Origin: Pseudomonadota bacterium
GTDB lineage: Bacteria > Pseudomonadota > Gammaproteobacteria > Burkholderiales > Burkholderiaceae_C
Assembly: GCA_023394015.1 (NCBI GenBank)
Contig: JAEXBL010000453.1
Coordinates: 1-9,611, forward strand
Reading direction: 5' to 3'
Length of the DNA stretch: 9,611 bases
Shown here one piece after another: positions 6,295 through 9,611 of the stretch. The stretch's first letter is position 1, and each line of letters begins with the position of its first letter. Position numbers and translations under genes: made by a program. Below the pieces are notes generated by a model. The model had not been told where the DNA came from and did no database searches. It worked only from the letters and a program-made list of their open reading frames with translations.

Positions 6295-6942
6295 ATGAAA
6301 ATCCTCATCGCCGACGACCACCGCCTCATCGTGGAAGCGGTGGCTGAAAAACTGAACGAGCTGGCGCCCGACGTCAGCTTCGTGCAGGCGCTGAGCGTGC
6401 AGGAGCTGCTGGACAGCGTCTCGGCCGACCTCGACCTGGCCGTCATCGACCTGGGTATGCCCGGGGCGCGCGGCGTGGCGCACGTGGCCGAGGTGCACCG
6501 CCTGCAGCCGGGGCTGCCCATCGTGGTGCTGTCGGGCCACGAAGACCCGGCCATCATGCGCGCCGCGCTGGACGCCGGCGCCTCCGGCTTCATCCCCAAG
6601 GCCTATTCGCCCGAGGTGATGCTGTCGGCGATCCGGCTGGTGCTGACGGGCGGCGAGTACGTGCCGCCGATGATGGTGGCGGCGCGGCAGGCCGGCGCGG
6701 CGCCGGCCATGCCGGCCAGCCCGGCGGACCAGGGCATGGCCCACCTGCGCCCCGTGCTGACCGACCGCCAGCTCGAGGTGCTGAACCTGCTGTCCGAAGG
6801 CCAGCCCAACAAGTTGATCGGCCGCAACCTGGGCATCAGCGAAGGCACGGTGAAGATCCACCTGGCGGCGATCTTCCGCGCGCTGAAGGTGCGCAACCGC
6901 ACCGAGGCGGTGGTGGCGGCCCGCGCCCTGACCGCGGCGTGA
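6295..6942 (+). CDS. NarL/FixJ-type response regulator (receiver plus LuxR helix-turn-helix)
   Basis: 215 residues. The receiver domain (1 to about 120) has the acidic pair D7-D8 (LIADDH), phosphoacceptor D52 in AVIDLGMPG, the Ser switch residue S80 (VVLSG) and K102 (FIPKAYS). After a linker rich in Ala and Pro (about 129-150) comes the LuxR/GerE DNA-binding domain (about 153-212), with LTDRQLEVLNLLSEGQPNKLI and ISEGTVKIHLAAIFRALKV. It is therefore a DNA-binding partner for the kinase encoded 91 bases upstream. The frame is open far upstream inside the kinase gene, but only the ATG at 6295 starts the receiver normally (MKILIADDHRLIV). There is no strong ribosome site. Target genes are unknown; the divergent promoter at 4580-4643 is a natural candidate. 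Confidence 0.95.
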   Translation: MKILIADDHRLIVEAVAEKLNELAPDVSFVQALSVQELLDSVSADLDLAVIDLGMPGARGVAHVAEVHRLQPGLPIVVLSGHEDPAIMRAALDAGASGFIPKAYSPEVMLSAIRLVLTGGEYVPPMMVAARQAGAAPAMPASPADQGMAHLRPVLTDRQLEVLNLLSEGQPNKLIGRNLGISEGTVKIHLAAIFRALKVRNRTEAVVAARALTAA

Positions 6943-6956
6943 GCTGCGGTTGCAGG

Positions 6957-7007
6957 CCAAAAGTGGCTCTGGCACCCTTTGGATGGGTGCGAGAAGCTAT
7001 CTAAAGC
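6957..7007. repeat. Diverged AGCTATC-type repeat hairpin; likely terminator region between convergent genes
   Basis: GCACCC (6972-6977) pairs with GGGTGC (6985-6990) over a 7-base loop. The flanks are GGCCAAAAGTGGCTCTG on the left and GAGAAGCTATCTAAAG on the right. The CTGGC-stem-AGCTATC layout parallels the copy at 1358-1391. It lies between the convergent response-regulator and lipoprotein genes. Read on the minus strand the stem is followed by CAGAGCCACTTTT, so it may end the lipoprotein transcript. Confidence 0.5.
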
Positions 7008-7020
7008 GCAGCAAGCCCGG

Positions 7021-7299
7021 TCACTCGCACTGAAAGGTCAGCGCGCTCTCGGCCCGCGGCGCCAACAGACCGGGCGGGCTTTCCTTCAGGTCGGTCTGCC
7101 TGAAGCGCTTGCCCTGCGCGGCGCAGTGCGCCGTGGCCTCCTCGGTGGCGGCGCGCGTCAGTGCCTGCGGCTGCGCGGCCACCACGCCGCGCTTGCTGAT
7201 GGTCCACGAACCGTCGAAACCCGCCACCGGCCCGCTGCTGCTGGCGGCGCAGCCGGCCAGCAGCAGGGCAGCGGTGGTGGCAACCATGAATCCACGCAT
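7021..7299 (-). CDS. Small lipoprotein with a conserved Cys pair
   Basis: 92 residues. A lipoprotein signal (MRGFMVATTAALLLAGC) ends at the lipobox LLAGC with lipidated C17, leaving a mature protein of about 76 residues. C59 (ATAHCAAQGKRF) and the penultimate C91 (ALTFQC) probably form a disulfide. The arrangement of Ala-rich helix, Cys, Gly-Lys, a Pro stretch, then PRAE and F-x-C resembles a group of small betaproteobacterial lipoproteins without known function. The start is well supported: TGGAGG (minus strand, 7305-7310) lies 5 bases before the ATG. Ala at +2 after the lipidated Cys favours the outer membrane. It is a single gene, convergent with the response regulator. No catalytic motif is visible. 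Confidence 0.82.
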   Translation of the reverse strand: MRGFMVATTAALLLAGCAASSSGPVAGFDGSWTISKRGVVAAQPQALTRAATEEATAHCAAQGKRFRQTDLKESPPGLLAPRAESALTFQCE

Positions 7300-7420
7300 G
7301 CGGGCCTCCAGCTTGAAGCAGTCGTTGGGACGGGCACAGCATAGCCGGGCCCGGGGCGCGCCGCGCGCCGGCGCAGTGCCTGCGCGCCACCGCGAACAAG
7401 CGCCGTGCGCGCGTCAGCCG

Positions 7421-7439
7421 GCGCCGCACGGTGCGGCGC
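7421..7439. promoter_or_regulatory. Strong GC hairpin in the lipoprotein-sdaA intergenic region
   Basis: GCGCCGCAC (7421-7429) and GTGCGGCGC (7431-7439) are perfect inverted arms around one base, so in RNA a 7-8 bp stem with a 3-5 base loop. It lies about 110 bases upstream of sdaA in the 252-base gene-free gap 7300-7551. The rest of that gap is extremely GC-rich with no gene that I can support; TTGACG at 7460-7465 has no matching -10 at normal distance. The role is unknown; it could be a boundary or a leader structure. Confidence 0.4.
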
Positions 7440-7551
7440 TCCATCCGCCGAGCCCCGGGTTGACGCCCTGGCCGGCGCGGCGCCGGGCCGCTACCATGGC
7501 CGCCATGGCGCACCAACCCTGCGATGCGCCTTCGCGGCGATGCAGGCGTTC

Positions 7552-8931
7552 ATGACCATCAGCGCACTCGATTTGTTCAAGATCGGCATCGGGCCCTCCA
7601 GCTCGCACACCGTGGGGCCGATGCGGGCGGCCGCGGCCTTTGCCGACCAGCTGCGGGCCAGCGGCCGGCTGGCCGAGGTGCAGCGGGTGCAGGTGCGGCT
7701 GTACGGCGCGCTGTCGGCTACCGGCATCGGCCACGGCAGCGACCGCGCCGTGGTGGCCGGCCTGCTGGGCGAGCAGCCCGAGCAGGTCGACCCGGACGCC
7801 ATGAACGCCGCCGTCGATGCCGTGCGCCAGGGCGGGCGCCTGCGGCTGGCCGGCGCGCACGACGTCGGCTTCGATTGGCCGCGCGACCTGCAACTGCTGC
7901 CCGTCAGCCTGCCGCGCCACCCCAACGCGCTGCGGCTGACGGCGCACGGCGCGCACGACGTGATCCACGAGAACACCTGGTACTCCATCGGCGGCGGCTT
8001 CATCGTGGACGAGGCCCAGGCCGCGGCCGGCCACACCGGCGCGCCCGCCGTGGCCGTGCCGCTGCCCTATGCCAGCGGCGAGCAGATGCTGGCGCTGTGC
8101 CGCCGGCACGGCCTGCGCGTGGCCGACCTGGTGTGGCACAACGAGCGCGCCTGGCGGCCCGAGCACGACACCCGCACCGCGCTGCTGGCCATCTGGCAGG
8201 CCATGCAGGCCTGCGTGGCGCGCGGCCTGAAGTCCGAGGGCGTGCTGCCCGGCGGCCTGCAGGTGCCGCGCCGCGCGCCGGCCATGCACGCGCGGCTGAA
8301 CGCGCGCGACGGCCGGCCCAACCTGATCACCCAGACCTTTGCCGCCATGGAGTGGGTCAACCTGTACGCGCTGGCGGTGAACGTGGAAAACGCCGCCGGC
8401 GGCCGCGTGGTGACGGCACCCACCAACGGCGCGGCCGGCATCGTCCCGGCGGTGCTGCACTACTTCATGGACTTCCAGCGTGGCGCGGGCGAGGCCGACG
8501 TGCTGGACTTTCTGCTGGCGGCCACCGCCATCGGCGTGCTGATCAAGACCAACGCCTCCATCTCGGGCGCCGAGGTCGGCTGCCAGGGCGAGGTGGGCGC
8601 CGCCTGCGCCATGGCGGCGGCCGGACTGGCGCAGGTGCTGGGCGGCACGCCCGAGCAGGTCGAGAACGCCGCCGAGATCGGCCTGGAGCACAACTTGGGC
8701 CTCACCTGCGACCCCATCGGCGGCCTGGTGCAGGTGCCCTGCATCGAGCGCAACGCCATGGCGGCGGTGAAGGCCATCAACGCCGCGCAACTCGCGCTGT
8801 CGGGCGACGGCACGCACAAGGTCAGCCTCGACGCCGCCATCCGCACCCTGCGCGACACCGGGCGCGACATGCTCGACAAGTACAAGGAAACCTCGCGCGG
8901 CGGGCTGGCGGTGGCGTATACCGAGTGCTGA
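7552..8931 (+). CDS. sdaA: L-serine dehydratase (L-serine ammonia-lyase), single-chain iron-sulfur type
   Basis: 459 residues. It converts L-serine to pyruvate and ammonia in the cytoplasm using a 4Fe-4S cluster, not PLP. The N-terminal beta domain starts [18 protein letters not shown]; the catalytic alpha domain follows from about residue 200. The three cluster cysteines are visible: C344 (EVGCQGEVG), C386 (LTCDPIGG) and C397 (VPCIERN). The protein ends in Cys (C459, AYTEC). In the Legionella enzyme a C-terminal Cys occupies the active site as the fourth cluster ligand until serine displaces it; the spacing here matches by memory. The start at 7552 (MTISALDLF) gives the usual length; an ATG at 7540 would add four residues, and AGG at 7543-7545 fits the later start. 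Downstream, 20 bases separate it from the convergent tRNA. Confidence 0.97.
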   Translation: MTISALDLFKIGIGPSSSHTVGPMRAAAAFADQLRASGRLAEVQRVQVRLYGALSATGIGHGSDRAVVAGLLGEQPEQVDPDAMNAAVDAVRQGGRLRLAGAHDVGFDWPRDLQLLPVSLPRHPNALRLTAHGAHDVIHENTWYSIGGGFIVDEAQAAAGHTGAPAVAVPLPYASGEQMLALCRRHGLRVADLVWHNERAWRPEHDTRTALLAIWQAMQACVARGLKSEGVLPGGLQVPRRAPAMHARLNARDGRPNLITQTFAAMEWVNLYALAVNVENAAGGRVVTAPTNGAAGIVPAVLHYFMDFQRGAGEADVLDFLLAATAIGVLIKTNASISGAEVGCQGEVGAACAMAAAGLAQVLGGTPEQVENAAEIGLEHNLGLTCDPIGGLVQVPCIERNAMAAVKAINAAQLALSGDGTHKVSLDAAIRTLRDTGRDMLDKYKETSRGGLAVAYTEC

Positions 8932-8951
8932 GCCCGGGCGCCGCGCGGCAC

Positions 8952-9026
8952 TGGCACCACCGGCAGGAATCGAACCTGCATCTAGCGCTTAGGAGGCGCT
9001 CGTTCTATCCATTGAACTACGGCGGC
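8952..9026 (-). tRNA. tRNA-Arg, anticodon CCU, CCA encoded
   Basis: All arms fold on the minus strand. The acceptor GCCGCCG (9020-9026) pairs with CGGTGGT (8956-8962) with two G-U pairs. The D stem is GTTC/GAAC. The anticodon stem AGCGC/GCGCT holds the loop CTCCTAA, so the anticodon is CCT, reading AGG. The variable loop is AGAT. The T arm is GCAGG-TTCGATT-CCTGC (8963-8979). The discriminator is G, and CCA is encoded at 8952-8954. AGG is a rare Arg codon in genomes this GC-rich. The gene lies between sdaA and tamB. Confidence 0.96.
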
Positions 9027-9040
9027 GGGCAGGAGCGGCG

Positions 9041-9046
9041 ATTGTA
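9041..9046 (-). promoter_or_regulatory. -10 element of the tRNA-Arg promoter
   Basis: TACAAT on the minus strand (five of six consensus bases) lies 14 bases before the first tRNA base, so transcription would start close to the mature 5' end. The -35 region, which would fall just past the tamB stop, is GC-rich and weak (about 9064-9070). It is the only A/T island in the 50-base gap. Confidence 0.5.
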
Positions 9047-9076
9047 TCGGCCGGGGCGGCGGGCTCCGGTTCAGGT

Positions 9077-9611
9077 TCAGTCGAAGGACAGGCGGTAGAT
9101 CAGGTCGACGGCGGCGTTTTCGCCGGCCTGGCCGCGCAGGGTCCAGCGGCGCGACAGCTCGTAGAAGATCATCAGCGTGCCGCCGGTGCCGGCCAGGCTG
9201 TGTTCGTAGGCGGCGTACAGGCGGTCCGAGAGGCGCTTGCCCAGGGTGACGCTGGCGCCGGCCACGTCGCCGTCGCCACCGCCGGAAAAGCTCAGCTCGT
9301 CCAGCCCGAAGTTGGCCGCCAGCCCGCGCCCCTCGCGCCCGCCCAGCAGGGCCAGCGCGGCCGATTGCAGCATCGCCGCCTCGGCGCCGCTGTTGGGCGC
9401 CGGGCGGCCCAGCAGCAGCCAGGCCAGGGTCTGGTTGTCGGGCAGGGCCGGCTCGGAATACAGGCGCACGCGCGGCAGCAGGGCGCTGCCCATGACCTGC
9501 ACGCCCACGCGCTGGTCGCTGGCGTAGTTGGGGCGCAGGGCCAGCACGTCGAGCAGGGGGTTGCTGATCTCGCCGCGGAAGGTGATGAAGCCACGCTCGA
9601 TCGTCAGGTGC
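9077..9611 (-). CDS. tamB: Translocation and assembly module protein TamB, C-terminal end (partial)
   Basis: The last 177 residues of a large protein are visible; the frame runs open off the right edge. The TIERGFITFRGEISNPLLDV segment, then ALRPNYASDQRVGVQVMGS and PRVRLYSEPALPDNQTLAWLLLGR, are the typical C-terminal DUF490/TamB domain. The final beta strands have alternating hydrophobic residues, and the protein ends in YRLSFD, the beta-signal-like end that contacts the TamA barrel. TamB is an inner-membrane-anchored periplasmic protein bridging to TamA, with roles in outer-membrane protein and phospholipid delivery. Its usual partner tamA would lie beyond the edge, upstream on this strand. 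The stop is 50 bases before the tRNA, which is on the same strand. Confidence 0.93.
   Translation of the reverse strand, partial: HLTIERGFITFRGEISNPLLDVLALRPNYASDQRVGVQVMGSALLPRVRLYSEPALPDNQTLAWLLLGRPAPNSGAEAAMLQSAALALLGGREGRGLAANFGLDELSFSGGGDGDVAGASVTLGKRLSDRLYAAYEHSLAGTGGTLMIFYELSRRWTLRGQAGENAAVDLIYRLSFD

Noticed and set aside
5093..6298. Open frame inside the kinase gene
   Set aside because: A +2/+3 shadow of the intact kinase, with Gly/Arg/Ala-rich composition and no motif.
7414..8817. Long antisense frame, and a second shadow frame (7524-9098), over sdaA
   Set aside because: SdaA is intact with all of its motifs; these frames are rich in His/Arg/Gly/Ala and have no recognisable domain.
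8952..9026. tRNA-Arg as a phage or island integration site
   Set aside because: No integrase, no direct repeat of the tRNA 3' end and no foreign-looking DNA are visible; sdaA and tamB are ordinary chromosome genes.
1..9611. CRISPR array, insertion sequence, rRNA or defence island
   Set aside because: No regularly spaced direct repeats, transposase, terminal inverted repeats, rRNA sequence or defence proteins beyond the single PIN/Phd pair were found.

Overview
The window is very GC-rich and reads as ordinary chromosome of a betaproteobacterium, most likely Burkholderiales, family Comamonadaceae (Acidovorax/Ottowia/Diaphorobacter-like). The reasons are the codon usage, the protein types (small Cys-paired lipoprotein, single-chain SdaA, cN-I type 5'-nucleotidase) and traces of two intergenic hairpin repeats I recognise from that family: one ending in AGCTATC, and one of the CCCCCTG...CAGGGGG type. 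The genus assignment is inference.

Layout. (1) 1-1348, minus strand: a cN-I-like 5'-nucleotidase whose stop codon overlaps (ATGA) the start of a secreted two-EF-hand protein that runs off the left edge. (2) 1358-2099: a repeat hairpin, then a PIN-domain (VapC/FitB-like) toxin and a Phd/YefM antitoxin on the minus strand, behind a promoter that carries an 8-bp-arm palindrome as likely operator. (3) 2152-3444: a GC hairpin repeat and a lone GspF/PilC-type inner-membrane platform protein. (4) 3530-6942: a PhnD-like Tat-exported periplasmic binding protein (minus), diverging from a membrane histidine kinase and a downstream NarL/FixJ-type response regulator (plus). These three look like a ligand-sensing signalling unit. 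(5) 6957-7299: a diverged repeat hairpin between the regulator and a convergent small lipoprotein gene. (6) 7552-8931: single-chain iron-sulfur L-serine dehydratase SdaA, convergent with tRNA-Arg(CCU), which lies just downstream of the 3' end of tamB; tamB runs off the right edge.

Most of the window is housekeeping or regulatory. The parts most worth a second look are the binding protein/kinase/regulator cluster, the places where the AGCTATC repeat appears to have become coding sequence (the tail of the PIN toxin and a membrane segment of GspF), and the translational coupling of the EF-hand protein to the nucleotidase. I found no CRISPR array, insertion sequence, prophage gene or rRNA. No gene-free stretch exceeds 300 bases; the longest is 7300-7551.
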